Positions 36,743 to 45,449 of a DNA stretch of 64,000 bases are shown here, in pieces. The position numbers and the translations under genes are program-made. The notes beneath the pieces are model-generated. The model was not told the DNA's origin and ran no database searches. It saw nothing but the letters and a program-made list of their open reading frames with translations. The DNA is from a bacterium (lineage in GTDB: Bacteria; Electryoneota; Electryoneia; Electryoneales; Electryoneaceae). The DNA is taken from the NCBI GenBank assembly GCA_028278125.1, contig JANQEY010000080.1, positions 1 to 64,000 of the forward strand, read 5' to 3'. Position 1 is the stretch's first letter; every line of letters starts with the position of its first letter.

Positions 36743-36967
36743 GGTGCAAAGCCGGCAATTGGGCATAGCATATCAATGGCTAGCTTCCATAAAAACCTCT
36801 TTTTCCTCGCGACAGGCATCGATTTTCGTTTGATTACCATTCAAACTCCTCAATGCCATGTTTTATCTCCTTCCAGCATTGATGTCAAGCGAAGGCGTGG
36901 AGCGGTGCAATTTGCATTAACCCTGCGACTGCATACTCCGTGTTAGACGATGTTTTTGAAAGCTTTA

Positions 36968-38290
36968 TCATATCCCCACAATTTTTGATGATTGTTTTTT
37001 ACTTATCTCCGATAAAAATTGTAACAACAAAGGTTTATTATCAATCGATTTTTTATTGATTAGATATTCTGCACTTGTTAGTTTTTGTTTTATTCTTGCT
37101 TCCGTCTGATGAATTTGTTTGTCATATCCCAAAAGAGAGAGGACGTTAACAGTGAGCTGAGACACAGACTCAACCGTACCATAAAAAGTTAAAAGTGAAC
37201 CAATGTTCGTAAGAACCTTTCTTTCTTTCCTTTTTAATTCGATCATATTCTTTTGTCTTACTTCTGCAGCAATTGTTTCTCTAAAAGTCAAATGAAGTTC
37301 ATTTTCGAATTGATTCAGTTCATCTAGATTTAACACAAGTTGCTCAGTATCCTGGATTTCCACTCGCTGTTTTGTCTTCGTCAGTAGCCTATTGTATTTA
37401 TCAACAAATCCACGATGGAGCAAAATTTTCCGCAATTCCACTATGTCTTCAAAGGTTAGCAAGTCCAAGAGTTCAACCGGAAAACATCTTTGAGTCTTTT
37501 CCATTATAATACTGACAAATATTCTATAGAAAATCTCGTACTCAGATAATTTAGTTTTTTCTCTGGTTAAATCAGTTATACTAAAATCGATGAGGTTCTC
37601 TTGCGGTAAAACCCCTTCGGAATTAACAGCAATAGCTCCAGAAAGATAATAAATGAAATCTGTGTAGTCAGATAATCGATTCCGAAGTGTTTTATTCCCT
37701 GAGTCCCTTCCGATATAGTATATTTCTATTCTTGTGTCGCTTCTTGACGAGGATTCTATTTCATTTATCCGAGATTTTACTTCTGTAATCAGAGAAAGCG
37801 GCACCTTGTTTAAATTAGAGCGTAACACGGATCTTTCGTCCATTAAATCATGGCTTAGGCGATGTTTAAACCATTTGTTGGATAGATCTTCATCCCATCT
37901 AACTACCAATGAATTGTTAAGTAATGTGTTTATTTCATTCGTATCGTTTCGCTTATAGAGATAATTTTCTTTAGATTCTTCGCGCTTTGTAGACAGGAAA
38001 TCAGAAAAATCTTTATATTTAGATATAAGAGCAGGTAATATTATATCTTCTTCCAATACGATAGAATTTTCCATAATAAACTCCTTACAAAGCTCTGATT
38101 CGAATAAATCGTGGGCAGGTAATATTAACATTCCTTTGATAAGGCTAAGCAACTTAACCTTTCGTTCAAGATTGCATTTCATTTCCTCTACTTGTTCCGT
38201 TGTCCACTCAACATAGGAATAGGTAGATCGATCGAACCCTGTGAAATATGTCCGTGGTGTTTTAAGATTTGTTGGCTCAATGAATCTCAT
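36968..38290 (-). CDS. Uncharacterised 440-residue protein
   Basis: A complete frame with GAGGT about 8 bases before the ATG. The product is soluble, charged and largely helical: WTTEQVEEMKCNLERKVKLL near the N terminus, SRINEIESSSRSDTRIEIYYIG mid-protein and a Lys-rich C-terminal region (MIELKRKERKVLTNIGSLLTF). I recognise no domain. It lies between the right end of the R-M transposon and the IS200 remnant in a defence-rich region, so a defence or mobile-element role is possible, but only by position. Confidence 0.6.
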   Translation of the reverse strand: MRFIEPTNLKTPRTYFTGFDRSTYSYVEWTTEQVEEMKCNLERKVKLLSLIKGMLILPAHDLFESELCKEFIMENSIVLEEDIILPALISKYKDFSDFLSTKREESKENYLYKRNDTNEINTLLNNSLVVRWDEDLSNKWFKHRLSHDLMDERSVLRSNLNKVPLSLITEVKSRINEIESSSRSDTRIEIYYIGRDSGNKTLRNRLSDYTDFIYYLSGAIAVNSEGVLPQENLIDFSITDLTREKTKLSEYEIFYRIFVSIIMEKTQRCFPVELLDLLTFEDIVELRKILLHRGFVDKYNRLLTKTKQRVEIQDTEQLVLNLDELNQFENELHLTFRETIAAEVRQKNMIELKRKERKVLTNIGSLLTFYGTVESVSQLTVNVLSLLGYDKQIHQTEARIKQKLTSAEYLINKKSIDNKPLLLQFLSEISKKQSSKIVGI

Positions 38291-38772
38291 AGATATAACC
38301 TCATTTCAATCAATTCGTCTAATGGTGACGAATATTGTTTTGTTCCCTAAGCCAATATTATGACGAGTAAAGCGAGCTGTATTTACGGTATTATTCGCTG
38401 AGAACGTTCTTTTAAATCCCATATCAAATCTTAAACAACTCGCAGTATGCTTCATAATAAAATTTAATAGTATTACTATTCCTTAAACCTATCACATTAC
38501 AAAATAAGATAGATTATCTTCGGAGCTTTATAGTTCATAGTTGAAGAAATACCGATGTGTGCCAATCAAGAAATGATTCTAGGCATTACATCGTCAAAAT
38601 GTTGATCTATCGGATTAATAGAATATTGAATCATGGAGCTCATCTATTTTGGTGATATATCCTATAATCTGGACTCTCCTTTTACGATGGTAGAGGAGTT
38701 CAATACATTGAATATGATTCGTTTCCTGGGAGGATCCGCCGCAATAGATATGGTTCCCCCCAACAGTATTAG
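38291..38772. other. Intergenic, nothing recognised
   Basis: About 480 AT-rich bases between the unknown 440-residue protein gene and the decayed gene at 38773-39243. I find no coding frame with protein-like composition and no strong repeat. Confidence 0.5.
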
Positions 38773-39243
38773 TTAAAGTCTAATTGAGAGTCTTCGATGC
38801 CGTGTTGTGGTTCTCATTAGTTGATAGATAGCCTTCGATTCCCTTTTCCAATCTAAACCTAGTTTAGCTACAATTTCCTTACATTCTGGGAAGAATAACC
38901 GTGTGTTACTCTTGTGGATTATTGTTCGTAAATCATCGCACCTGATACCAAAGGATGATTCAAGGGTAAGGTCGAGATCTTTCCAAGATGCACATGATAA
39001 ATCATGAGAGATTCCTCTAATAATAAGAATAGAACCGTTTAGATGATCCTTAGCTAAATCCTACGTTACCTTACCTCTGAGCTGTGGTCTTCTTGTCATG
39101 TAAGTTATCTCTATTGCAGATTGGAGCTTGGGTGATTAGTGCAACATTAGATCCTTGACTCCTTTAAGATCGGGATGAGATATCACGCATGGTGGAAATG
39201 AGTAATACTCTAAACTGTAGGTTATATCTATGATCTCACCCAT
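38773..39243 (-). pseudogene. 157-codon gene with two in-frame stop codons
   Basis: One reading frame runs from ATG 39243 to TAA at 38773-38775, interrupted by TAA (39136-39138, codon 36) and TAG (39061-39063, codon 61). On both sides of each stop the translation stays protein-like: MGEIIDITYSLEYYSFPPC, then LQSAIEITYMTRRPQLRGKV, then DLAKDHLNGSILIIRGISHD and FFPECKEIVAKLGLDWKRES. A TATA-like TATTAAATGCA lies about 25 bases before the ATG. The family is not recognised. TAG also ends several intact genes here, so read-through as pyrrolysine is unlikely and recent decay is the simpler reading. Confidence 0.6.
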
Positions 39244-39406
39244 GAACAGGTATGCATTTAATATTCCTCAATAATGTCCCATGATCTAATCATCGTCAAT
39301 ACTTCTAAATAGTACACATATAAATGGTGCCATAAAGTAACGCATTATACCATCAGTTCTGTGTATGTGTTAATTACGCACTCTATTCAATGGATAAATG
39401 GGGGCA

Positions 39407-39428
39407 CCCCAACGCTAAAGCGTTGGGG
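39407..39428. repeat. Terminal hairpin of the IS200-type element
   Basis: CCCCAACGCT-AA-AGCGTTGGGG, ten perfect pairs with a minimal loop, just past the 3' end of the tnpA frame. IS200/IS605 transposases recognise such subterminal hairpins as single-stranded DNA. Confidence 0.75.
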
Positions 39429-39441
39429 CATTATACGCAAC

Positions 39442-40047
39442 TCACGCGAATGACAGCAATGTCGTCTGGGGAGTCGCTCTCACAGTTGTCCTTGAAAGCC
39501 ATGGCCTGGACATGTCCCCGTCGTCGAAGTGCTTCGATTGGGATTGTTTGATGTAATGTTTGATCGTTTCAGCTTTCACCTCATCGATAGGTCGGAAGTA
39601 CTTGCCTGTCGACCACAAGCGGTCGCGATGATAGGCTTTCAGCGCGGGATAGAGCTTCCTCAACTCTCGCGAACTCGCTCCCTTCAAGTACTGAATCACC
39701 TGTGCTATAGATTGGGAAGGTCTGATGCTGATGAAAAGGTGGATATGATCCGGCATCACCTCCATTGTTTGGACCCTGAACCTGTGCCGCTTCGACACCG
39801 CAAGTAATTAACGTCCCAGATTCATACTGATATCTGTCCTTACAAACATCTTTCGAAGTTTGTACAGAACAAGCACGACATGATAATGGCTTTGTCCAAA
39901 GCCATAGCTGTATGAACATACAGCATTCGTGTTGATCGACTCTGGCGGTACCAAAGCGCTTCCCATGCAGGGGGCACGTGCCGCAACGCTGGAATCGAGT
40001 TGTTCATAAAAGAGTTCTTCGGGGGTTGAAGCCTTGTATCCACTCAC
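39442..40047 (-). pseudogene. tnpA: IS200-family TnpA with one in-frame stop
   Basis: The frame contains YHVVLVLYKLRKMF (usual YH-V-KYR-K-F start), then a TAA at 39808-39810, and continues in the same frame with VMPDHIHLFISI (the HxH metal site), KYFRPIDEV and HYIKQSQSKHF with the catalytic Tyr. The distance between the N-terminal motif and the HxH motif is normal, so the stop replaces one codon and nothing else seems lost. The enzyme would cut single-stranded DNA as a Y1 transposase. The true start is unclear; the open frame reaches back to 40047. Confidence 0.8.
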
Positions 40048-40065
40048 CTGAATGTGGCGGAATTA

Positions 40066-40984
40066 GGGCTATAATGTTTCATTAAACCCGATTAAAGGTG
40101 AAGGAAGAGTATCAATTAAGGAGATGGGGGAGGGGTATATGGTTTCTTACTGCAGATGATCACTATTTTTTGGACTGTGTAAGAGGTGTTCTTACTAATA
40201 TCCATTCGAACACATCACTATATCATAAACAATATCACGTGATCATTGACACGTAATTTACCCCCCTGGATGGTGATATATTGGGGGAGGCAAACCGATA
40301 AAAATTCGAGAGAAACCATGATTTTTCATCATGGACCTAATAATCACGATATTCACACATCGAAACTATATAATTATCATCACCTAGGTGATTCTCGTGG
40401 AGATCCATATCTCATGGATAGACCCCAATCTCGCTTTTAATCACAATGAAATACCATTCTAAAGACATTTTCACGCAAGTATAATCGTTATCTTAACGCG
40501 GATGAATAAACCTAAAGTATTCGAACACAAAAAACTTGTTGAGAATCTAGTATAAACACTCTAGTTGCCTTGTTTCAAGGTTCTGGAAACCGAATGAGTT
40601 CCTTATACCATTTCTTATCTTAGGAAAAACACATGAAAGCCCTTTCTAGATATGTTTCATCACGATTTTAGCTCTTAAATGAGAAGATTATCATCAAATC
40701 GCTCAATTCCAGTAGATCTCGCTGAGCATACATATCATAATATACGCTATTTAGAAGGAATGGATTTCACCTATCCTAATCTAGTTGGATAGAAACGACT
40801 TTTTTATGAATACGTTAATGAATATTGAGGTTCTTGAGGCAGTCACTAATTCATTGCTCTGACCTATCTAGCAGGTTCAAAAGATACTTTCCTCTTGACG
40901 TATATGGCTGAGACGGGGGAACTGATGCAAGTAAAGGTTATTATTATCCCCCATCAAGATCCCAATTTGATCTCCGATTGTGAT
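40066..40984. other. Long AT-rich intergenic region
   Basis: About 920 bases without a gene I can support. It contains the hairpin CCATGAT-ttttc-ATCATGG (about 40316-40334), the perfect palindrome ATCACCTAGGTGAT (about 40379-40392) and a short hairpin CCTTG-TTT-CAAGG (about 40568-40580). A 64-codon frame at 40246 covers these repeats and reads as non-protein. Confidence 0.5.
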
Positions 40985-41170
40985 CTAAAAGCGACTCACT
41001 TCATAAGGTTCGGTACAAATCTCGATTCGTTTGAGATTCTCGATAACAACACGATTTTTTTCTAATTCCGTGACAATTCCAACGAATTGCCACCAATTTC
41101 GAAGGACGAATCCTGATGTACGTATTCGACCACGGATTCGCCCTCCGAGTATTGGTTTATTTTTAGTCAT
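40985..41170 (-). CDS. Small basic protein (61 aa)
   Basis: The product begins KNKPILGGRIRGRIRTSGFV and continues WWQFVGIVTELEKNRVVIEN, a compact beta-rich pattern like a small SH3- or OB-like barrel; no family is recognised. It starts 17 bases after the stop of the acidic protein gene at 41188-41526, on the same strand, so the two are likely one transcript. One product is basic and the other acidic, which suggests they could bind each other (inference). Confidence 0.5.
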   Translation of the reverse strand: MTKNKPILGGRIRGRIRTSGFVLRNWWQFVGIVTELEKNRVVIENLKRIEICTEPYEVSRF

Positions 41171-41187
41171 GTAATCAGATCACTCAT

Positions 41188-41526
41188 TTATTTCAGTGCT
41201 CTCATCTTTTTTGGGCAGGAAGTTTCATCACTCGTGTCTTTAGGCAGTTCATCTTCCTCTGTATGGGATTCTGCAACAGATTCATCCGGAGCGATACCAT
41301 CAGGCTCTACGTCAGTGTTGCAGCAATCCTCATCTCCACTACTTTCTGTTTGGCTATGGTCTTGACTTTGCTTTTTCAATGTAGATATCATCTTCAGCGA
41401 CTGAGCCTGTTCTGGGCTTAGATCGATTTTCATATCCTTCACAATTGGTATACCCGCTGAATCTTCGCGGATATTCTTTATTCGAACAACTAGCTCAATT
41501 TCTTCATTCATTTTTTCATCATTCAT
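41188..41526 (-). CDS. Acidic protein with N-terminal beta domain (112 aa)
   Basis: The N-terminal half (EEIELVVRIKNIRED...MKIDLSPEQAQSLKMISTL) looks like a folded domain with a helix. The C-terminal half is a disordered acidic tail rich in D, E and S with a few Cys (SSGDEDCCNTDVEPDG). The family is not recognised. A broken gene at 58640-58921 has a comparable plan: a short domain with a V-x-L-x-x-x-x-A helix entry and an acidic Ser/Glu tail, downstream of an integrase remnant. First gene of a likely pair with 40985-41170. Confidence 0.55.
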   Translation of the reverse strand: MNDEKMNEEIELVVRIKNIREDSAGIPIVKDMKIDLSPEQAQSLKMISTLKKQSQDHSQTESSGDEDCCNTDVEPDGIAPDESVAESHTEEDELPKDTSDETSCPKKMRALK

Positions 41527-42043
41527 TCTAAACCTCCTAGAGATTTCTGATGTAGAGAAAGAACATAGTGGCCAAAAAGGGTTTGAATAATTAATCTAAA
41601 TACGATATGATGGGTTGCTTGCATCGAAGGCTTATTTCTATGCACCATATACCTTGAGGTTGTTTACATATAGCAAAGATATTATTAAATTTCAAATATT
41701 ATAAGAGTATAATATTATAAAAATTCGTCTGTTCGATTAATCAAATAGGGGCTGTATTCGTTTAAACCCCAAATGCGCCCTTCCCAATGGAGATCAATTA
41801 ATAATCTCCCGATGCGCCCTAACTCCTGTGATGAATAATATCAAGTGTTTCATTTGATAAGGAATCTCTATAGATAATGGAAGTAGAGAATTACGGATTC
41901 CATTCTCAATTCCGACAATATTATCCTTGTATAGAGATTTATAAATCATTATTCCATACGTACTTCAGAAGAGCTCGTCTCTCTATACTAGATATAATTA
42001 AATATCACGCATTCATTTTATACATCTCATGGAGGGTGATCGT
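41527..42043. other. Intergenic with promoter of the TIR locus
   Basis: About 515 AT-rich bases. A short direct repeat (AATGCGCCC / GATGCGCCC, 41770-41820) lies about 230-270 bases before the TIR genes. ATATAATTAAAT at about 41992-42003 is a TATA box about 25 bases before the expected start site, and GGAGGGTGAT (42031-42040) is a strong ribosome binding site. Confidence 0.5.
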
Positions 42044-42580
42044 GTGGTTGATGTGCATAAGGTATTTGTTAGTTATCATCACGAAAATGATCAAAAATAT
42101 CGCGAACGGTTTGAAAAAAACTTTCGAAATGTTATTGTATCCAAATCTGTAAACATTGGAGATATTGATCCTCATAATAAGACTGAAACGGTTAGACAGT
42201 TAATACGTGATAATTACTTAAGGGATTCAACAGTAACCGTTGTTCTAATAGGGACAGAAACCTGGAAACGAAAACATATCGATTGGGAGATAAGTTCAAG
42301 CCTTCGCGACACGGGCGCAAATCCCCGATCTGGCCTGATTGGCTTTATTCTTCCAACTCATTCCAATTATGGTAGCAGGAGTTATTCACCTTCAATCATA
42401 CCACCACGTCTTCATGATAACATTCAATGCAAATACGCCTCGATTCACCACTGGAACGAGAATCCCACTATAGTAGTGAAATGGATACACGATGCCTTTT
42501 CAAGAAGGAGAAACGTGAATCCAGATAACTCAAGACCGCTATTCCGCAATAATCAGAGCGGAAATCAATGGACGGATTAA
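42044..42580 (+). CDS. TIR-like (MTH538/DUF1863, ThsB-type) protein
   Basis: About 178 residues of a TIR-like fold: HKVFVSYHHENDQKYRERF (first strand and helix), then VRQLIRDNYLRDSTVTVVLIGTETWKRKHIDWEI, the hallmark of the MTH538 TIR-like family to which ThsB of Thoeris belongs. ThsB-type proteins sense infection and make a nucleotide signal from NAD (family knowledge). An ATG at 42029 is partly inside the ribosome binding site GGAGGGTGAT, so the GTG at 42044 is the better start. It is the first of three co-directional genes, followed 15 bases later by an unknown helical protein and then a TIR-TPR protein. Confidence 0.82.
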   Translation: MVDVHKVFVSYHHENDQKYRERFEKNFRNVIVSKSVNIGDIDPHNKTETVRQLIRDNYLRDSTVTVVLIGTETWKRKHIDWEISSSLRDTGANPRSGLIGFILPTHSNYGSRSYSPSIIPPRLHDNIQCKYASIHHWNENPTIVVKWIHDAFSRRRNVNPDNSRPLFRNNQSGNQWTD

Positions 42581-42595
42581 CATAGGAGATAAAGA

Positions 42596-43126
42596 ATGCC
42601 AAAACTTGATTCCATTGAAGTGAATATCAGTATCCCCTTGTTTGGATCGATTAAAGGAAAATGGACCCCGAAGGATGATGAAAGAAAAGCAGCATGGGAA
42701 CTTTATGTAGAGCTGATAACAAGAATATCCGTGGTTCATCTAGAAAAAGAAGAGGGTTATCTCAGAGAAGCTCTAAATTCACTATATTCAATATTCACTA
42801 CTACACGAAATATATTAAGGAAATATGGGCCTAAAGTAGCCCAGCAAAAGGATTCGTCCGAATTATCATTTGGTAAGATTGCTATACTTGTATTAAATTA
42901 TCAACTTCGCCCCCTCCTCTCAAAATGGCATACCGAATTGAAAGATTACGAAGATAAGAAAGATCCATCAATTCCTTCAGCACAGTATGAGGCAGAATGG
43001 GAGTTGAATAAGGAAATGAGGTCAGAATTGGAAATCACTCAATCTGTTCTCCTGGAATATGCGGACATTCTTGGAAAAGTAGCTAATGTCGAGTTGCTAC
43101 ATCGCATTGTGGGTGAGTCCAAATGA
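42596..43126 (+). CDS. Uncharacterised helical protein of the TIR locus
   Basis: A 176-residue protein with a short beta-type start (DSIEVNISIPLFGSIKGKW) and a helical body: ERKAAWELYVELITRISVV, EGYLREALNSLYSIFTTTRNILRKYG, ILVLNYQLRPLLSKWHTELKDYE and a long C-terminal helix. I have an impression of similar proteins in bacterial genomes (the AAWELYVEL-TR segment is distinctive) but know no function. AGGAGA lies before the ATG and the gene fits tightly between the two TIR genes. It could be an adaptor, effector or sensor for them. Confidence 0.75.
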   Translation: MPKLDSIEVNISIPLFGSIKGKWTPKDDERKAAWELYVELITRISVVHLEKEEGYLREALNSLYSIFTTTRNILRKYGPKVAQQKDSSELSFGKIAILVLNYQLRPLLSKWHTELKDYEDKKDPSIPSAQYEAEWELNKEMRSELEITQSVLLEYADILGKVANVELLHRIVGESK

Positions 43127-43147
43127 TAAATTGGAGGTTCATGTGCA

Positions 43148-44068
43148 ATGTTTAAAGCTTTTGTCAGTCATTCAGATGCAGATGAAGAGTTAGTCCGATT
43201 TTTTTGTGAACATATGAATAATAGGATTCCATTCATTTCTTTTAAGTATGTTATGCACTCAGATCGTCCGGGACTTGATTTTATGAATGAGGTCATAGCC
43301 CCGATGATCATTGAATCGGATTTTTTCATTGTGTTCTATACTAAAAAAGGAATGAGAAGTGCCTGGGTTAATCAAGAATTAGGGTTCGCAGTAGCAAATA
43401 ACAAATACATAATTCCGATCATTGATGAGGAACTATCAGGCACCAGTGTCGGATTACTACACTCAAATATCGCTCGATTTGATTTAAGCGACGAAGGAGA
43501 TGCAGATGAAGAGGCTATCACATATTCTGGATATCTCGCGAAAAGAATCGAAGAGATAATGCATCGTATCGAGAAGTGGTCGAGCAGTGTGTTTGATCAA
43601 GAGATTGATGAAATCTCTAACAAAATTGAGCATTACAAAAAAGAAGAAGATTTTTGGTTTACAGCAGTTAATTATTCCAAGATGGCAGCAGCCTTTTTAT
43701 CGAACAATAGCTATGACTTAGCTCTCCAATATTATGATAAAGCATTAAAAGATTATTCGAAACAAGATGATGCAACATGGGAAATTGCTGTCACCTATCA
43801 TAGAATCGCGGATATATATCTGTTGAAATTATCTGATAAACGTGCTTCAATTAATACACTCCAAGAAGCTGCTAAATGGCATATCAAGGATGCCACTCAC
43901 TGGGAGGCCGCTGAAGTCTTCAAGAAAGCTGGTGACTTATTGCTGGAGCATTATGGTGTCTCAGTTGAATGTAAAGACCAATATAAGAGGGCAATTGCCC
44001 AGTACGAAAAGGCTGAAGCGTTTTATGAGGTAAAAAAAATTAAGAATAAAATTCAAAATCTATCTTGA
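43148..44068 (+). CDS. TIR-TPR protein
   Basis: A 306-residue protein. The N-terminal TIR domain (about residues 1-125) has FKAFVSHSDADEELVRFFCEH, a strand DFFIVFYTKKGMRSAWVNQELGFA with the conserved W-x-N-x-E-x-G box, and a later strand YIIPIID. A helical C-terminal region (about 145-306) has TPR/SNAP-like repeats such as AVNYSKMAAAFLSNNSYDLALQYYDKAL. TIR domains in defence cleave NAD or make cyclic ADP-ribose signals; helical repeats usually serve as sensor or scaffold. GGAGG stands 10 bases before the ATG. Together with the two upstream genes it forms a compact locus. Confidence 0.84.
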   Translation: MFKAFVSHSDADEELVRFFCEHMNNRIPFISFKYVMHSDRPGLDFMNEVIAPMIIESDFFIVFYTKKGMRSAWVNQELGFAVANNKYIIPIIDEELSGTSVGLLHSNIARFDLSDEGDADEEAITYSGYLAKRIEEIMHRIEKWSSSVFDQEIDEISNKIEHYKKEEDFWFTAVNYSKMAAAFLSNNSYDLALQYYDKALKDYSKQDDATWEIAVTYHRIADIYLLKLSDKRASINTLQEAAKWHIKDATHWEAAEVFKKAGDLLLEHYGVSVECKDQYKRAIAQYEKAEAFYEVKKIKNKIQNLS

Positions 44069-44612
44069 TAACCTGAATAATGTAACAATAAAGCCCCGTA
44101 CCCGCACACAGGAAGGTGGTGGAATTATCGCTCTGATGTTCTATTAAAATGTCGAAGTGGATTCCTGCCAATCTTGTCGTGAAGCATAACCGATCGAATA
44201 TGAATTCAGTGGATAGGGGAGGGGGTACAACTGATGTTTAAGGTGCTTAATGCCGTATCCACTTGGTAACACCGTGCAACCCACCCACATAATTCCTATG
44301 GCCATGGGTGTTGAATTCGGTAGTAATTTAGGCACCCTAATACTGGAAAATCATGGATTAATTTGAATTCCCACCTTTCCACTACCGATATAGGTGGTTT
44401 TTCCACCTCTTTCCTGCACCTATGTTTGATTCTTATGAATTGAATTCAGCATGGAATTCCACGCTTACCAACTTGTTTAGCACCTTTTTCCTGTGGATCA
44501 GCACTGTATTTGAAAAGGAGTTCAAACGAGGGTCCGTCACCAATATATTCTCTTTCCACCTTGTTCCAAGCAAGACCTGCTGCTTCCCACTGTATTGCAC
44601 CCAATGGTATGG
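44069..44612. other. Intergenic, possible decayed coding sequence
   Basis: About 545 bases. On the reverse strand a stretch at about 44446-44604 translates to protein-like sequence (AIQWEAAGLAWNKVEREYIG, then FELLFKYSADPQEKGAKQVG) but has only a TTG to start and no recognised family. It may be a fragment of a lost gene. Nothing else stands out. Confidence 0.35.
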
Positions 44613-45158
44613 CTACTGAATCGCCTTCTTCCCCTTCTCAGTGATTTCCCACGTACCTCTCGGTGAATCCTTCTTTAATAAACCATCCTTCACCATTGTC
44701 ATCCGAGCCATCTGAGCGGTCTGCTTCCATCTGGTCATTGATGGTATTGAAGGGACTGGTTCAATATCGTAATCGTTGAGTTTCTTTCGCATCTTTTGAT
44801 TGACCTTCTTGAGGATGGCCTTGGTCGTAGCGGATCCTCCGAGCTCGTTTATCGTTTTCAGGATTGGGACGATGAACTCGCTTTCTTTGGTTCTCTTACC
44901 ACGGTGTTGAGTTGACCTCTTACCTGGTTTCTCAACAATCTTGGTTGTGATAATCGAATTGATGACTTTATTATAGTCCTTTTCTATCGTAGACAATTGC
45001 CTTTTAATTTGTTCCATTGTCTGAATATCCTTCAGAAGCGAAGAGGTAGCATTGAAATCTCCAACCTTAAATGCAAGTTTAGAATCCTTCTTTGCCTGGG
45101 ACAACAATTCATTCATCGATTCATTCAATTCCCCGAAAGTGTTCAATTCCTTAACCAT
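44613..45158 (-). CDS. Coiled-coil protein with Mrr_N-like winged helix
   Basis: About 181 residues. The first half is helical and charged (ELNESMNELLSQAKKDSKLA, QIKRQLSTIEKDYNKVINSI). The second half looks like the N-terminal winged helix of Mrr-type restriction proteins: FIVPILKTINELGGSATTKAIL, a MTRWKQTAQMARMTMVKDGLL helix and GTWEITEKGKKAI at the wing. No Mrr nuclease domain follows, so it is a stand-alone DNA-binding module, perhaps a regulator. It lies between the TIR locus and the giant surface protein. An upstream start at 45176 is possible. Confidence 0.65.
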   Translation of the reverse strand: MVKELNTFGELNESMNELLSQAKKDSKLAFKVGDFNATSSLLKDIQTMEQIKRQLSTIEKDYNKVINSIITTKIVEKPGKRSTQHRGKRTKESEFIVPILKTINELGGSATTKAILKKVNQKMRKKLNDYDIEPVPSIPSMTRWKQTAQMARMTMVKDGLLKKDSPRGTWEITEKGKKAIQ

Positions 45159-45449
45159 TGAATAACACCTGTACATTGACTTATAATTGGACTATATATA
45201 GTTATCTTAAGTTAATTGCTATTTAGAGAACATTAATTATTTCACTTTGCTCTTTTATTCGAATCCTTATTTGTATGTAAATATAATTAACTGGTTAAAC
45301 TCACTATTCTTACAAAATAGTCGATTTATGTACCAAAAGACTTATAATTTAAGTTATCATTCACAATGTAAAGATAAATTCTCTCGTATGGGAGATATAT
45401 CAACAGTACCTTATAGTGCTGTTCATTAAAAACGCTAAAGAGGGAGATT

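Larger units (their letters stand above)
31994..36753. mobile_element. Insertion sequence enclosing a BcgI-like restriction-modification cassette
   Basis: The left end GGCCTTGCACCTT (from 31994) and the right end read in reverse, GGCTTTGCACCTT (36753-36741), form a terminal inverted repeat differing at one base. The 9 bases just outside each end are identical, GGCAATTGG (31985-31993 and 36754-36762), a target-site duplication. The 4760-bp unit contains S and RM genes, a ribbon-helix-helix gene and, at the right, a broken DDE transposase. The MITE at 23045-23130 carries the same ends. Intact duplications show that the whole unit either moved together or received the cassette after insertion. 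Confidence 0.75.
39399..40065. mobile_element. IS200/IS605-type element remnant
   Basis: The unit has a strong terminal hairpin at one end (39407-39428), a TnpA-type Y1 transposase frame on the reverse strand and a second end near 40065. No TnpB is present. Elements of this family lack inverted repeats and target duplications, so the outer limits are estimates. Confidence 0.7.

Noticed and set aside
38773..39243. Pyrrolysine read-through of the TAG at 39061
   Set aside because: The same frame also has a TAA, and TAG terminates several intact genes in the window (for example at 2136, 17460, 20431 and 29280).
40246..40440. 64-codon forward frame
   Set aside because: It runs through hairpin and palindrome sequences, has no protein-like pattern and no ribosome binding site.
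42044..44068. Classical Thoeris system
   Set aside because: The locus lacks ThsA (SIR2/SLOG or equivalent effector), so it is reported as a different TIR arrangement.
44446..44604. Reverse-strand protein-like stretch after the Mrr_N-like gene
   Set aside because: It has only a TTG start, no family and no ribosome binding site; kept as a possible fragment in the intergenic note.
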